Source: Hydrogenophaga sp040372165 (GTDB lineage: Bacteria; Pseudomonadota; Gammaproteobacteria; Burkholderiales; Burkholderiaceae_C). From it: a DNA stretch of 64,000 bases. Position 1 is the first letter of the stretch, and the number at the start of each line of letters is the position of its first letter. The stretch covers positions 992,001 to 1,056,000 of the forward strand of contig NZ_BAABWG010000001.1 in assembly GCF_040372165.1 (NCBI RefSeq), in the 5' to 3' direction. A program made the translations under genes and the position numbers. The notes beneath the pieces were generated by a model. It did not search any database and had not been told where the DNA came from. It was given only the letters and a program-made list of their open reading frames with translations. This document shows positions 8,866 through 18,331 of the stretch, in pieces.

Positions 8866-9809
8866 GCTGGTTTGTTGAAATTCTGCACAGAGACGGCACA
8901 GTCGCCACCAGAAGCGCGCTCGGTGCAAAGCCGCTGACCGTCGGTCGATCACCCGAGTGTGATCTCGTCGTCGACGATCCATACGTTGCCGCTCACCACG
9001 CCAGTGTCACGCTTGACGAGGATGGCAAGGTCCTGATCCGCGATCTGGATACCGTCAATGGCATCCGGGATGTCAAAGGCAAGCGTTATCGCTTCTGGCG
9101 TATCGAAGATGCCAGGCCGATCCGTCTCGGCCATACGCAGTTGCGCGTGCGGTCCACCCAGTGGGCCCTGGCTGACGAGCGCCCTCTTCCCAACCCCTGG
9201 GGCTGGCTCTGGGCCGCGATTGCACTGGCGGCATGCATGGCAACATTTGCCTGGGACCAGTGGGTTGGAGCCGTTGGACAAGATGCACCTGAATACCTTG
9301 TGGATCTCAGTGCGGGCGCACTGGTTCTTGGGATCTGGGCGGGCTTTTTCGCCTTGCTCGGCCGCCTGCTCAGAGGTGCCTCGAAGTTCAACAGCCATCT
9401 GCTCATCGTTTGCTGCGCCACGCTGGCCATGTACGCCATCGGCGCCGTCCTCGACACGCTGGCGTTTTCGTTTGGCTGGGTCTGGCCCAAGCAGATCACT
9501 GTTCAAGTGGCCATTGTCATTCTCGCCTTTGCGGTCGCTGCGAACCTGCACATGGCCGACCCGCGCCACTGGAAGGTCACGAGGTGGGTTGTCACGCTGG
9601 TCGCCGCTGGCGCGATCGCCATTCCGCCGCTGCAGCTCTGGATGAAGGACGGTCGCCTCACACGCATCGATGCCGTGGAAGTGATCTCCTATCCAGAATT
9701 GCGCGTCGCCGAGCCGGTCAGCGTCGAAACCTATGAAGGGCAATGGTCTGCATTGCGAGAGAAGGTCGCCAACGACAAGCAGCGCATGGCCGACAAGAAG
9801 CGGCCCTGA
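8862..9809 (+). CDS. FHA-domain membrane protein
   Basis: 315 residues, starting at a GTG that overlaps the protease stop (GTGA), with CGGAGG upstream. Residues ~1-95 form a forkhead-associated domain: LTVGRS (25-30), the HHAS segment (45-48) and the VNG loop are the phospho-threonine-binding landmarks. Several hydrophobic segments follow (roughly 115-250, about four helices), then a charged cytoplasmic-looking tail. It could couple phospho-signalling in the cytoplasm to the protease on the other side of the membrane. That coupling is inference; the partner kinase is not in this window. Confidence 0.8.
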   Translation: MSWFVEILHRDGTVATRSALGAKPLTVGRSPECDLVVDDPYVAAHHASVTLDEDGKVLIRDLDTVNGIRDVKGKRYRFWRIEDARPIRLGHTQLRVRSTQWALADERPLPNPWGWLWAAIALAACMATFAWDQWVGAVGQDAPEYLVDLSAGALVLGIWAGFFALLGRLLRGASKFNSHLLIVCCATLAMYAIGAVLDTLAFSFGWVWPKQITVQVAIVILAFAVAANLHMADPRHWKVTRWVVTLVAAGAIAIPPLQLWMKDGRLTRIDAVEVISYPELRVAEPVSVETYEGQWSALREKVANDKQRMADKKRP

Positions 9810-9845
9810 TGCTTCGAGTCCGGGCCAGTCGATGGGGCGGTGAGC

Positions 9846-11957
9846 TCACTCGCCCATCGGTGGGCTTGAGGTGGCGAGCAAGGCCTTCATTCCCTCTTCA
9901 TCGAGCACGGTGATGCCCAGCGCCTGAGCCTTGTCGAGCTTGCTGCCCGCCTCTGCGCCAGCCACCACGTACGCAGTTTTCTTGCTCACCGAGCCACTCA
10001 CCTTGGCGCCTGCCGCCTCCAGCATGGCTTTGGCCTCGTCCCTGCCCATGGTCGGCAAGGTGCCGGTCAGCACGACAGTGAGACCAGCCAGGGGCTTCGG
10101 CGCATCGTGATCAACAGCTTCCTCTGGCCAGTGAACGCCGCATGCAACCAGCTGCTCCACCACTTCCCGGTTGTGCGCCTGAGCGAAGAAAGTATGGACG
10201 CTGGCTGCCACCACCGGTCCGACATCTGCAACGGCAAGCAGCGCTTCCTCATCCGCCTGCATGACCGCGTCCAGCGTGCCGAAATGGCGGGCCAGATCTT
10301 TGGCAGTGGCTTCTCCCACGTGCCGGATGCCCAGACCGAACAAGAAGCGGGGCAGTGTCGTGGACTTGGACTTTTCGAGACCATCGAGCACGTTCTGCGC
10401 AGACTTTTCGGCCATGCGCTCCAATGCAACCAGTGAACTCAGTCCGAGGCGGTACAAATCGGCCAGTGTCTTGACCACACCGGCATCCACGAGCTGCTCG
10501 ACCAGTTTGTCGCCAAGCCCTTCAACGTCCATGGCCCGACGCTGCGCGAAATGCAAAATCGACTGTTTGCGCTGAGCAGGACAGAAAAGACCACCAGTAC
10601 AGCGGAAATCTGCCTCGCCTTCTTCTCTGACAGCATCACTGCCGCAAATCGGGCAATGGCGTGGCATCGAGAAGACCTCCGCCCCCGGCTGACGCTTTTC
10701 TGGCAAGGTCGAAACCACTTCAGGGATCACGTCCCCGGCGCGACGCACGACAACGGTATCGCCCACGCGGACGTCTTTGCGCCGCGCTTCGTCCTCATTG
10801 TGCAAGGTGGCGTTCGTGACCGTGACGCCTCCGACGAACACCGGTGCCAGCTTCGCCACCGGGGTGAGCTTTCCAGTGCGTCCGACCTGCACGTCGATGG
10901 CCTCCACGGTGGTGAGCTGCTCCTGCGCAGGGTACTTGTGGGCTACCGCCCACCTCGGTTCGCGTGTCACAAACCCCAGGCGGCGCTGGAGGCTCAGGGA
11001 GTTGACCTTGTAGACCACGCCATCGATGTCAAATGGCAAGTCGTCTCGCTGCGCACCGATGGACTGGTGAAAATCGATCAGTCCCCGCGCGCCTTTGACC
11101 ACAGCGGTTTCTTTTGCCACGGGCAAGCCCCATTCCCGCAAGCGCATCAGCAGCTCGTAGTGGGTCTCGAATGGCTGCCAACCCTCACCTGGCGCGGTGA
11201 CGTCCCCAACGCCGTAGGCAAAGAAGCTCAGGGGCCGCTGCGCCGCAATGGCGGAATCGAGTTGCCGAACCGCCCCTGCTGCTGCATTGCGCGGGTTGAC
11301 AAAGGTCTTCTCGCCCTTTTCCCCTGCCGCGATTCTGGCGCGCTGGCGCTCGTTGAGCGACTCGAAATCATCCCTGCGCATGTACACCTCGCCGCGCACC
11401 TCCAGCACGGGCGGCGCATCGCCTTTGAGTCTCAGCGGAATCTGGCCAATGGTGCGAATGTTCTCGGTCACGTCCTCGCCCACTTCACCATCTCCGCGCG
11501 TTGCAGCCTGTACAAGCACACCGTCTTCATAGCGAAGACTCATGGCCAGACCGTCGAATTTCAACTCGCACACATACTCCAGCTCGGGCTGCTCAGGCGC
11601 CAGCTCCAGCTCTCGTCTGATCCGGGTATCAAAATTCTCCGCGCCAGAGGGTTCGGTATCGGTCTCGGTTCTGATACTGAGCATGGGCACCGCGTGCCTG
11701 ACCGTCTCGAACCCGTCCAGCGCTTTCGCGCCCACTCTTTGAGTAGGTGAATCTGCAGATCTCAGCGCCGGGTTGGCCTTTTCCAGAGCCACCAGCTCCT
11801 GGAAGAGCTTGTCGTATTCCGCATCGGGCAGGACCGGCGCATCAAGCGTGTAGTAAAGGTAGGCGTGATGATTGAGCTCATCACGCAGCTCAATGGCTCG
11901 TTGAGCTGCGCCGTCCTGGCCATTTTCCGGCTCGGCGAACATGTCTTGGGTGCTCAT
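9846..11957 (-). CDS. ligA: NAD-dependent DNA ligase
   Basis: 703 residues from the ATG at 11957. The nucleotidyl-lysine motif ELKFDG is at 131-136 (Lys133), TRGDGEVGEDVT follows, a four-cysteine zinc finger (CPIC ... C ... C) lies about two-thirds along, then helix-hairpin-helix repeats and a C-terminal BRCT domain (LAGLTVVLTGTLPTMGR). It seals nicks in replication and repair using NAD+. The open frame extends upstream into zipA, but only this ATG gives the normal N-terminus. It is the last gene of smc-zipA-ligA, 67 bases after zipA. Confidence 0.96.
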   Translation of the reverse strand: MSTQDMFAEPENGQDGAAQRAIELRDELNHHAYLYYTLDAPVLPDAEYDKLFQELVALEKANPALRSADSPTQRVGAKALDGFETVRHAVPMLSIRTETDTEPSGAENFDTRIRRELELAPEQPELEYVCELKFDGLAMSLRYEDGVLVQAATRGDGEVGEDVTENIRTIGQIPLRLKGDAPPVLEVRGEVYMRRDDFESLNERQRARIAAGEKGEKTFVNPRNAAAGAVRQLDSAIAAQRPLSFFAYGVGDVTAPGEGWQPFETHYELLMRLREWGLPVAKETAVVKGARGLIDFHQSIGAQRDDLPFDIDGVVYKVNSLSLQRRLGFVTREPRWAVAHKYPAQEQLTTVEAIDVQVGRTGKLTPVAKLAPVFVGGVTVTNATLHNEDEARRKDVRVGDTVVVRRAGDVIPEVVSTLPEKRQPGAEVFSMPRHCPICGSDAVREEGEADFRCTGGLFCPAQRKQSILHFAQRRAMDVEGLGDKLVEQLVDAGVVKTLADLYRLGLSSLVALERMAEKSAQNVLDGLEKSKSTTLPRFLFGLGIRHVGEATAKDLARHFGTLDAVMQADEEALLAVADVGPVVAASVHTFFAQAHNREVVEQLVACGVHWPEEAVDHDAPKPLAGLTVVLTGTLPTMGRDEAKAMLEAAGAKVSGSVSKKTAYVVAGAEAGSKLDKAQALGITVLDEEGMKALLATSSPPMGE

Positions 11958-12024
11958 GTGATTGCAAAGTTGAGGCTGTCCCGGCACCAGGCCAAATGGC
12001 CTGCCTACCCGGTGCACGTGCCTT

Positions 12025-13320
12025 TCAGGAGAACAGCCGGCGGGCCTGCGGGCTGCCCGCGGCGAGGTCCCGGTCCTCCAGCGCCTCGTACAGATTCTCG
12101 ACGTCGGCTCCGATGCCGTCCATGGTCTCGGCAGTGAGTACCTGTCCGGCATCGTCCGACACAATACCGTCCATCTCCTCTGCCAGCGCTGTCGACGCCT
12201 GACGCAGTTTGCCGAACGGCTGGTCTTCCCGTGGCACATGCGTCAGCTCCAGCGACAGCCGGATCTCGCGAAGCGCACTCTGCTCGGGGTCTTCAGCCAT
12301 GGCTGCCTGGGGATCAAAACCGAGAACCAGAATAGGCGCGGCCCCTGGCGTACTGCCGGCCAGCACCATCCGGCCAGGCAAGGCACCGGCCACAAAGCCA
12401 AGTTTGGCCGCATGTTGCTGAACGTAGCCTGGGCTCCAGGCTGCCCGCCGGGCCCTCAGGGTGATGCTCAACTGCGCATCATGGCCGCTGGCAAAAGCAT
12501 CCAGTTCCCGGGCACGAGCGACCTCGCCGCGCATGTCCGGGAAATCGGGCGCTGCATTGACCGCATCGGCAAATGCCTGTGTCTTCATGACATATTCGGA
12601 GAACTCGATGTCATTGAGCGCACCGGAACGGTTTGCCAGCTGCACCCCCGCTTGCAGCGCGACGTAGCGCTCGCCTGGTTTGGGGCTTACCCAATCGGTG
12701 CCCGGCGCCTTCTGGCCCTCAATGGCAAAAGCCTTGCTCCCGACACGCCGTGTACTGGGGTAGGCCGCGAGCACGGCTTCGCCAGAAACGGGCGCATCCA
12801 GCTGCAGCGGCGTGATCGAGTCGATCAGTGCATCCAGTCCCGGGCGAGATTCCACCACGGTGTTCAGCGTCACGGCCACACGGCCGGCTTGCTTGCCGGC
12901 CTCCTGGGCAGGTTCGGCGGCGACGCGTTGCCCAGAGGGCCTTTCTGCCGCGTCCTCAGCAGTGGCCTCACGCACTGGTGCGTTGCGCTGGTTTGGCTGA
13001 GGCATGTGATCCAATGCGGTCAGCGAAGCTTCGCTGCTGGACTGATCCATTGTCATCACAGGGTCGCTGCGCTGCTCCTCCTGCCCGGCAGGCATGTCAC
13101 CCAGTACCGGTTCTATGCGCTCGTGATAGTCGGCAGGCGCAAGCGAGTCTTGCGTCGAACCGGCCATGGGTGCCGCGGCAGACGCAGCTGACTCATCGGT
13201 TTCTGGCTCTTCACGAGCCGTGCGCGGCGCGTTGCGACTTGTCAGCCAGGCGTTGTAGGCCACTACGCCGGCGAGAATCAAACCTCCTGCAATGCCGAGG
13301 CTGACGACAAATGAATTCAT
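12025..13320 (-). CDS. zipA: Cell-division protein ZipA-like, FtsZ-binding membrane protein
   Basis: 431 residues. A single N-terminal membrane helix (about 5-25) is followed by a long acidic, Ala/Pro/Gln-rich linker (about 30-165) and a C-terminal globular domain matching the ZipA FtsZ-binding fold. This is the classic ZipA order, with the C-terminal domain in the cytoplasm tethering FtsZ to the inner membrane. The linker diverges freely, so overall identity with E. coli ZipA will be low. Position between smc and ligA supports the call. It starts 53 bases after smc ends. Confidence 0.82.
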   Translation of the reverse strand: MNSFVVSLGIAGGLILAGVVAYNAWLTSRNAPRTAREEPETDESAASAAAPMAGSTQDSLAPADYHERIEPVLGDMPAGQEEQRSDPVMTMDQSSSEASLTALDHMPQPNQRNAPVREATAEDAAERPSGQRVAAEPAQEAGKQAGRVAVTLNTVVESRPGLDALIDSITPLQLDAPVSGEAVLAAYPSTRRVGSKAFAIEGQKAPGTDWVSPKPGERYVALQAGVQLANRSGALNDIEFSEYVMKTQAFADAVNAAPDFPDMRGEVARARELDAFASGHDAQLSITLRARRAAWSPGYVQQHAAKLGFVAGALPGRMVLAGSTPGAAPILVLGFDPQAAMAEDPEQSALREIRLSLELTHVPREDQPFGKLRQASTALAEEMDGIVSDDAGQVLTAETMDGIGADVENLYEALEDRDLAAGSPQARRLFS

Positions 13321-13373
13321 GCTTGCTCAGGCTGAATAGTCAGGTTTTCAACACATCCGGGGCATTCACACCA

Positions 13374-16300
13374 TCAGGCCGCTTCCATCATGCCTGTCGC
13401 GGCTTCCAGGTCCACGGCAACAATACGTGAAACACCCTGCTCCTGCATGGTCACGCCAATGAGTTGCTCGGCCATTTCCATGGCGATCTTGTTGTGACTG
13501 ATGAAAAGAAACTGTGTTTCCCTGGACATGGCCGTCACCAGTTTGGCATATCGCTCGGTATTGGCATCGTCCAGTGGCGCATCCACCTCGTCGAGCAAAC
13601 AGAACGGAGCCGGGTTCAGCTGGAAGATCGCAAACACCAGCGCGATGGCTGTCAGCGCCTTCTCGCCACCGGACAACAGGTGAATGGTCTGGTTCTTCTT
13701 GCCGGGCGGCTGCGCCATGACCTGAACGCCTGCGTCCAGGATCTCCTCACCAGTCATGACAAGCTTGGCATTGCCGCCACCGAACAACTCGGGGAACATC
13801 TTTCCAAAGTGCTGATTCACCGTGTTGAAGGTGTTGCCCAGCAACTCTCTTGTCTCGTTGTCGATCTTGCGAATGGCATCTTCCAGGGTGGTGATGGCTT
13901 CCATCAGGTCGGCCGACTGGGCATCGAGAAAATCCTTGCGCTCGCGAGCGGCTGTCAGCTCGTCAAGGGCGGCCAGGTTCACCGCTCCAAGCGCCTGGAT
14001 CTCCCGGTGTAGGCGGTCAATCTCGCCTTGCAGGCCGCTGAGCTTGACGTTCTCTTCAGCGATGCTCTGTGAGACAGCGGCCAGATCGGCTTCAGCTTCT
14101 TCCAGTTGTTGCGTGTACTGCTCCACTCCCAGGCGGGCAGCCTGCTCTTTGAGCTGAAACTGGGTGATGCGCTGGCGCATGGGATCCAGCGCTCTTTCCA
14201 GCTGCAGCCGGCGTTCATCGCTGGCACGGAGCTTGTTCGTCAGGTCGTCGTATTCGCTGCGCAGCGCACCCAAGGCCGACTCGCGCTCAGCCTTGACCTC
14301 AAGCGCTGATTGCAGTCCCGCCTGCGCTGCGGCATCGGTCAGGCGTGCGAGCTCTTCGTTGGCGCGGACCTGTTCGTCGGCTAACGAGGTCTCCTGGCTT
14401 GAGGATGTTTCAAGCGAACGCTGAAGCTCACCCTGACGGGCCTGCAAGGTTCGCAGCGCAAACACGGCTTCCTGCGCCGAACGCTCCAGTGAACGTTGCT
14501 GTTCTCGCGCCTGTGTGAGCTGGCGCTCAGCTTCGATCACGGTGTCATCCAGCTGCGCGTGCCGCTCCTGGCTGTCTGCCAGCTGCATGTCCAGCTCCTC
14601 AAAGCGCGCCTCGGCTGTGACCCTGCGCTCCTGCAAGCCTTCCAGCTGCACATCGATTTCGCCCAGATCCGATTCGATCTGCTGACTGCGTGAGCGGGTC
14701 TGCTCGGCAGCCTGTGTCAGTCGCATGGCTTCGACCTGCAACTCGTGCGCCTTGGTCTTGGCCTCCCCGGCTTCGCGCCGCGCGGCTGTCAGCCGCTGGG
14801 ATGCGTCGGTATAGGCTGCCTCAGCTCGCACAAGCGCGGTCCGGCTCTCTTCGCAGATCAGGGCCTGCGCCTTGAGTTGCCGGTCCAGGTTCTCGATTTC
14901 CTGCGCTCGGGCCAGCATGCCAGCCTGTTCACTGTCAGGCGCATAGAAGCTCACGCTGGAGAGCGTCACCATGTGACCGGCCGGCACAAAAATGGCCTCG
15001 CCCGCGCGCAGCTTGTCCCGCAAGCCCATGGCCTCCTCCAGCGAGGCAACCGTGTAGCAACCTGCCAACCAGTCATTCATCAGCGCTTTGAGCCCTGCAT
15101 CCCCCAGCCGGAGCATGTCTGCCAGTGGCCTGAGGCCGTCGCGTGAAGCCGTCTCTTCGGCACCTCCAGCAGCGAGCGAGTAGAACGCCAGTTTCGCCGG
15201 CGGTGCGTCATTGCCGAACGAGCGCACCATCTCCAGGCGCGAGACCTCCAGTGCGTTCATGCGTTCGCGCATGGCAGATTCCAAGGCGGATTCCCAACCT
15301 TGCTCTACATGCAGCCGACTCCACAAAGCCTGCAGGCCATCGAGGCCATGCTTGGCCAGCCAGGGCTGCAGCTTGCCATCGGTCTTCACCTTCTCCTGAA
15401 GCGCTTTGAGTGCCTCCAGGCGGGCGGAGAGATCAGCCTGTTTGCCTGACTCGGCGTTCACGGCCCGTTGCGCCTCGCGACGCTGCTCGTCAAGCGTCGG
15501 CGCACTCTCCTGCAGTTCGACCAGTACCGCTTCAGCCACCTCGGCTGCTTCGCTGGCAGCTTCGTGCTGCTCACGGGCCATGGCCAGCTTTTCATCATCC
15601 GGAGTGGCCAGGGCGTTGCGGTCGTTGGTCAGACGTTCGCGACGCGATGTCAGTTGTTGGGACTGCTCTTCGATGCTGCGCTGCTCGGCTGCCAGCACCT
15701 GAATCTGCTGCTGCACCTGAGAGACGCTGCTGCGTTGTTCGTTGGCTGCATTCTGGGCCTGTCGCAGCTTGTCTTCCATGGCTGGGAGGCTTGAGGACTG
15801 CTCCTCGCCCTGCGCAGCCAGGAGTTCGTTCTTCTCTTCCGCTTCAACAATTGCTCCAGCGATGGTCTCGAGCTCCACGTTGGCTTCGTCTCGGCGGGTG
15901 GCCCAGGATGCAATCTGCTCGGTCAGCTGCACCAGCCGCTGCTCGATACGGGTTCGCCCTTCCACCACAAAGCGGATCTCCGCCTCAAGCTTGCCGACTT
16001 CTGCGCTCGCCTCGTAGAGGTGGCCTTGTGCCTGGTTCACCTTGTCGCCGGCGGCATAGTGGCTCTGGCGAATGGACTCCAGCTCGGACTCCACCTTGCG
16101 CAGATCGGCCATGCGGCTTTCCAGATCGGTGGCAGCCTGTGCCGCTTCGGTCTTGATCTTGGCCTGCTCGGCATCTGCTTCGGCCCGTTTGAGGAACCAC
16201 AGCTGGTGCTGGCGAAGCGTGGCGCGCGCCTGCAAGTCGTTGTACTTGGCTGCCACTTCGGCCTGGCGCTCAAGCTTCTCCAGGTTGGCGTTGAGTTCGC

Positions 16301-16895
16301 GCAGGATGTCTTCCACACGCGTGAGGTTCTCTCGCGTGTCGTTCAGGCGGTTGGCCGTTTCGCGACGGCGTTCCTTGTATTTGGATACCCCGGCCGCTTC
16401 CTCCAGGAACAGTCGCAGCTCTTCCGGCTTGGATTCAATGATCCGGCTGATCGTGCCCTGTCCGATGATGGCGTAGGCACGCGGGCCAAGACCCGTGCCC
16501 AGGAACACGTCCTGCACATCTCGACGACGAACCGGCTGGTTGTTGATGTAGTAGCTGCTGTTGCCGTCCCGCGTGAGCACACGCTTGACCGCAATTTCAC
16601 CAAACTGGCCCCACTGGCCACCTGCACGATGGTCTGAGTTGTCAAAGACCAGCTCCACGCTCGAGCGGCTGGCAGGCTTGCGGTTGTTGGTGCCGTTGAA
16701 GATCACGTCCTGCATGGACTCGCCACGCAGCTCAGACGCCTTGGACTCGCCCAGCACCCAGCGTACTGCGTCCATGATGTTGGACTTGCCACAGCCGTTG
16801 GGACCCACCACACCCACCAATTGACCTGGCAGCATGAAGTTGGTGGGCTCGGCAAATGACTTGAAGCCGGACAGCTTGATGGAGTTGAGACGCAC
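13374..16895 (-). CDS. smc: Chromosome segregation/condensation ATPase SMC
   Basis: 1173 residues from the GTG at 16895, giving the usual MRLNSIKLSGFKSF start; longer frames would add a non-homologous leader reaching into the divergent promoter region. The Walker A motif GPNGCGKS is at 31-38, the Q-loop region follows, two long coiled coils flank a hinge (about 500-660), and the C-terminus carries the LLSGGEKALTA signature and Walker B CLLDEVDAPLD. SMC dimers with ScpAB organise the chromosome. It heads the smc-zipA-ligA operon and has a plausible promoter just upstream. Confidence 0.95.
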   Translation of the reverse strand: MRLNSIKLSGFKSFAEPTNFMLPGQLVGVVGPNGCGKSNIMDAVRWVLGESKASELRGESMQDVIFNGTNNRKPASRSSVELVFDNSDHRAGGQWGQFGEIAVKRVLTRDGNSSYYINNQPVRRRDVQDVFLGTGLGPRAYAIIGQGTISRIIESKPEELRLFLEEAAGVSKYKERRRETANRLNDTRENLTRVEDILRELNANLEKLERQAEVAAKYNDLQARATLRQHQLWFLKRAEADAEQAKIKTEAAQAATDLESRMADLRKVESELESIRQSHYAAGDKVNQAQGHLYEASAEVGKLEAEIRFVVEGRTRIEQRLVQLTEQIASWATRRDEANVELETIAGAIVEAEEKNELLAAQGEEQSSSLPAMEDKLRQAQNAANEQRSSVSQVQQQIQVLAAEQRSIEEQSQQLTSRRERLTNDRNALATPDDEKLAMAREQHEAASEAAEVAEAVLVELQESAPTLDEQRREAQRAVNAESGKQADLSARLEALKALQEKVKTDGKLQPWLAKHGLDGLQALWSRLHVEQGWESALESAMRERMNALEVSRLEMVRSFGNDAPPAKLAFYSLAAGGAEETASRDGLRPLADMLRLGDAGLKALMNDWLAGCYTVASLEEAMGLRDKLRAGEAIFVPAGHMVTLSSVSFYAPDSEQAGMLARAQEIENLDRQLKAQALICEESRTALVRAEAAYTDASQRLTAARREAGEAKTKAHELQVEAMRLTQAAEQTRSRSQQIESDLGEIDVQLEGLQERRVTAEARFEELDMQLADSQERHAQLDDTVIEAERQLTQAREQQRSLERSAQEAVFALRTLQARQGELQRSLETSSSQETSLADEQVRANEELARLTDAAAQAGLQSALEVKAERESALGALRSEYDDLTNKLRASDERRLQLERALDPMRQRITQFQLKEQAARLGVEQYTQQLEEAEADLAAVSQSIAEENVKLSGLQGEIDRLHREIQALGAVNLAALDELTAARERKDFLDAQSADLMEAITTLEDAIRKIDNETRELLGNTFNTVNQHFGKMFPELFGGGNAKLVMTGEEILDAGVQVMAQPPGKKNQTIHLLSGGEKALTAIALVFAIFQLNPAPFCLLDEVDAPLDDANTERYAKLVTAMSRETQFLFISHNKIAMEMAEQLIGVTMQEQGVSRIVAVDLEAATGMMEAA

Positions 16896-16927
16896 GTCGA
16901 TCCGAAAGCGTTTGTAACCGCTTGATT

Positions 16928-16957
16928 TATATAGAGAAACCCTCGCCGGGGCCACAA
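16928..16957 (-). promoter_or_regulatory. Candidate sigma-70 promoter of smc-zipA-ligA
   Basis: Read on the minus strand: TTGTGG (16952-16957), an 18-bp spacer, and TATATA (16928-16933, continuing into TATAAA). A start near 16921 would give a ~25-nt leader before the smc GTG. The -35 is weak, the -10 good. Confidence 0.45.
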
Positions 16958-17028
16958 TGGCGCAGCCAGCATGATAACCCGACACGGGCCCCGGAATCCC
17001 GCGAGAAGGCAGGCACTCGCCGGCTTGG

Positions 17029-17034
17029 GATAAT
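17029..17034 (+). promoter_or_regulatory. Candidate -10 element directly before dapC (possible leaderless transcript)
   Basis: GATAAT (5 of 6 to consensus) ends seven bases before the dapC ATG at 17042, placing the expected transcription start on or next to the start codon. No Shine-Dalgarno sequence lies at proper spacing, and the -35 region is poor. This is an inference from spacing only. Confidence 0.35.
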
Positions 17035-17041
17035 CGCGTCC

Positions 17042-18265
17042 ATGAACCCGCAACTATCCCTGCTTCAGCCCTATCCCTTTGAGCGCCTGCGCCGCCTTTT
17101 TGCGGACGTGACGCCCAGCCCTGCCCACAGCCCGATCAGCCTGGGCATTGGCGAACCACGCCACGCGGCACCGGACCTCCTCAAGAAAGCGCTGGCAGAC
17201 GCCATCGACGGCGGCCTGAGCAGCTATCCCGCCACAGGGGGCACTCCGGCTTTGCGCCAGGCCTGCGCGGCGTGGCTGCAGCGGCGCTATCAGGTCAATC
17301 TGGACCCGGCGACTCAGGTCCTGCCCGTCAACGGCACGCGCGAAGCACTGTTTGCCTTTGCCCAGACGGTGCTTGACGCCAGTGGGTCAGGGGCCACGCT
17401 GATGCTGCCCAACCCGTTCTATCAAATCTACGAAGGCGCGGCCTTTCTCGGCGGGGCCCAACCCCACTACGTCCCAAGTGACCCGGCCCGCAATTTCGCC
17501 ATGGACTGGAACAGCGTACCGGCCGACGTCTGGAAACGCACCCAGTTGCTCTATGTCTGCTCCCCGGGCAACCCCACCGGTGCTGTGATGCCCCTCGAAG
17601 AGTGGCAGCGCCTGTTCGACCTGAGCGACGAGCACGGCTTCATCATTGCCTCGGACGAGTGCTACAGCGAAATCTACTTCAGGGACGAGCCCCCCCTGGG
17701 TGGCCTTGAGGCTGCCACCCGACTCGGCCGGCACGATTTCAGGCGCCTGCTGATGTTCACCAGCCTTTCCAAGCGCAGCAACGTGCCTGGCCTCCGCAGC
17801 GGTTTTGTCGCGGGCGACGCCGATCTGGTCAAGTCCTTCCTTCTCTATCGCACCTACCATGGCGGCGCCATGAGTCCCGTGGTACAGGCCGCCAGCGTGG
17901 CTGCCTGGGATGATGAAGAGCACGTCATCGACAATCGTCGGCAATACCGGGAAAAGTTTGCCCAGGTCACGCCCATGTTGGCCCCGCATCTGGACGTCAG
18001 CCTGCCGGACGCCGGTTTCTACCTCTGGGCAGGCGTTCCGGAGCGGTTTGCAGATCCGGACAAAGGCCTTACGTCAGATGAAGGCTTCGCCAAGGCGCTG
18101 CTGGCTCAATACAATGTCACTGTGTTGCCCGGAAGTTACCTGGCAAGACGTGTGAACGGTATCAATCCCGGCGAAGGCAGGGTCCGCATGGCCTTGGTGG
18201 CAGAGCCCGCCGAATGCCTGGAAGCCGCTGGCCGGATCGTTGAGTTCCTCAACGCCTCTGCCTGA
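17042..18265 (+). CDS. dapC: Succinyldiaminopimelate aminotransferase
   Basis: 407 residues from the ATG at 17042. Class I/II PLP-dependent aminotransferase: SPGNPTG (Asn177), ASDECY (Asp205, Tyr208) and the Schiff-base lysine in TSLSKRSN (Lys244), followed by GLRSGF with the phosphate-binding arginine. In the succinylase branch of lysine/diaminopimelate synthesis it makes N-succinyl-LL-DAP from the keto acid and glutamate. The neighbours dapD and dapE catalyse the flanking steps, which fixes the function better than the fold alone. It is divergent from smc. Confidence 0.92.
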   Translation: MNPQLSLLQPYPFERLRRLFADVTPSPAHSPISLGIGEPRHAAPDLLKKALADAIDGGLSSYPATGGTPALRQACAAWLQRRYQVNLDPATQVLPVNGTREALFAFAQTVLDASGSGATLMLPNPFYQIYEGAAFLGGAQPHYVPSDPARNFAMDWNSVPADVWKRTQLLYVCSPGNPTGAVMPLEEWQRLFDLSDEHGFIIASDECYSEIYFRDEPPLGGLEAATRLGRHDFRRLLMFTSLSKRSNVPGLRSGFVAGDADLVKSFLLYRTYHGGAMSPVVQAASVAAWDDEEHVIDNRRQYREKFAQVTPMLAPHLDVSLPDAGFYLWAGVPERFADPDKGLTSDEGFAKALLAQYNVTVLPGSYLARRVNGINPGEGRVRMALVAEPAECLEAAGRIVEFLNASA

Positions 18266-18331
18266 CCGGTCAGCCGCCGCACTCCCCCTAGAACTCTAGC
18301 CATCCAGCGAATTCAGACCTCTGACTTACAC

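Noticed and set aside
16896..16985. N-terminally extended smc start
   Set aside because: The extra 30 codons lie in the divergent promoter region and are absent from SMC proteins; the GTG at 16895 gives the normal start.
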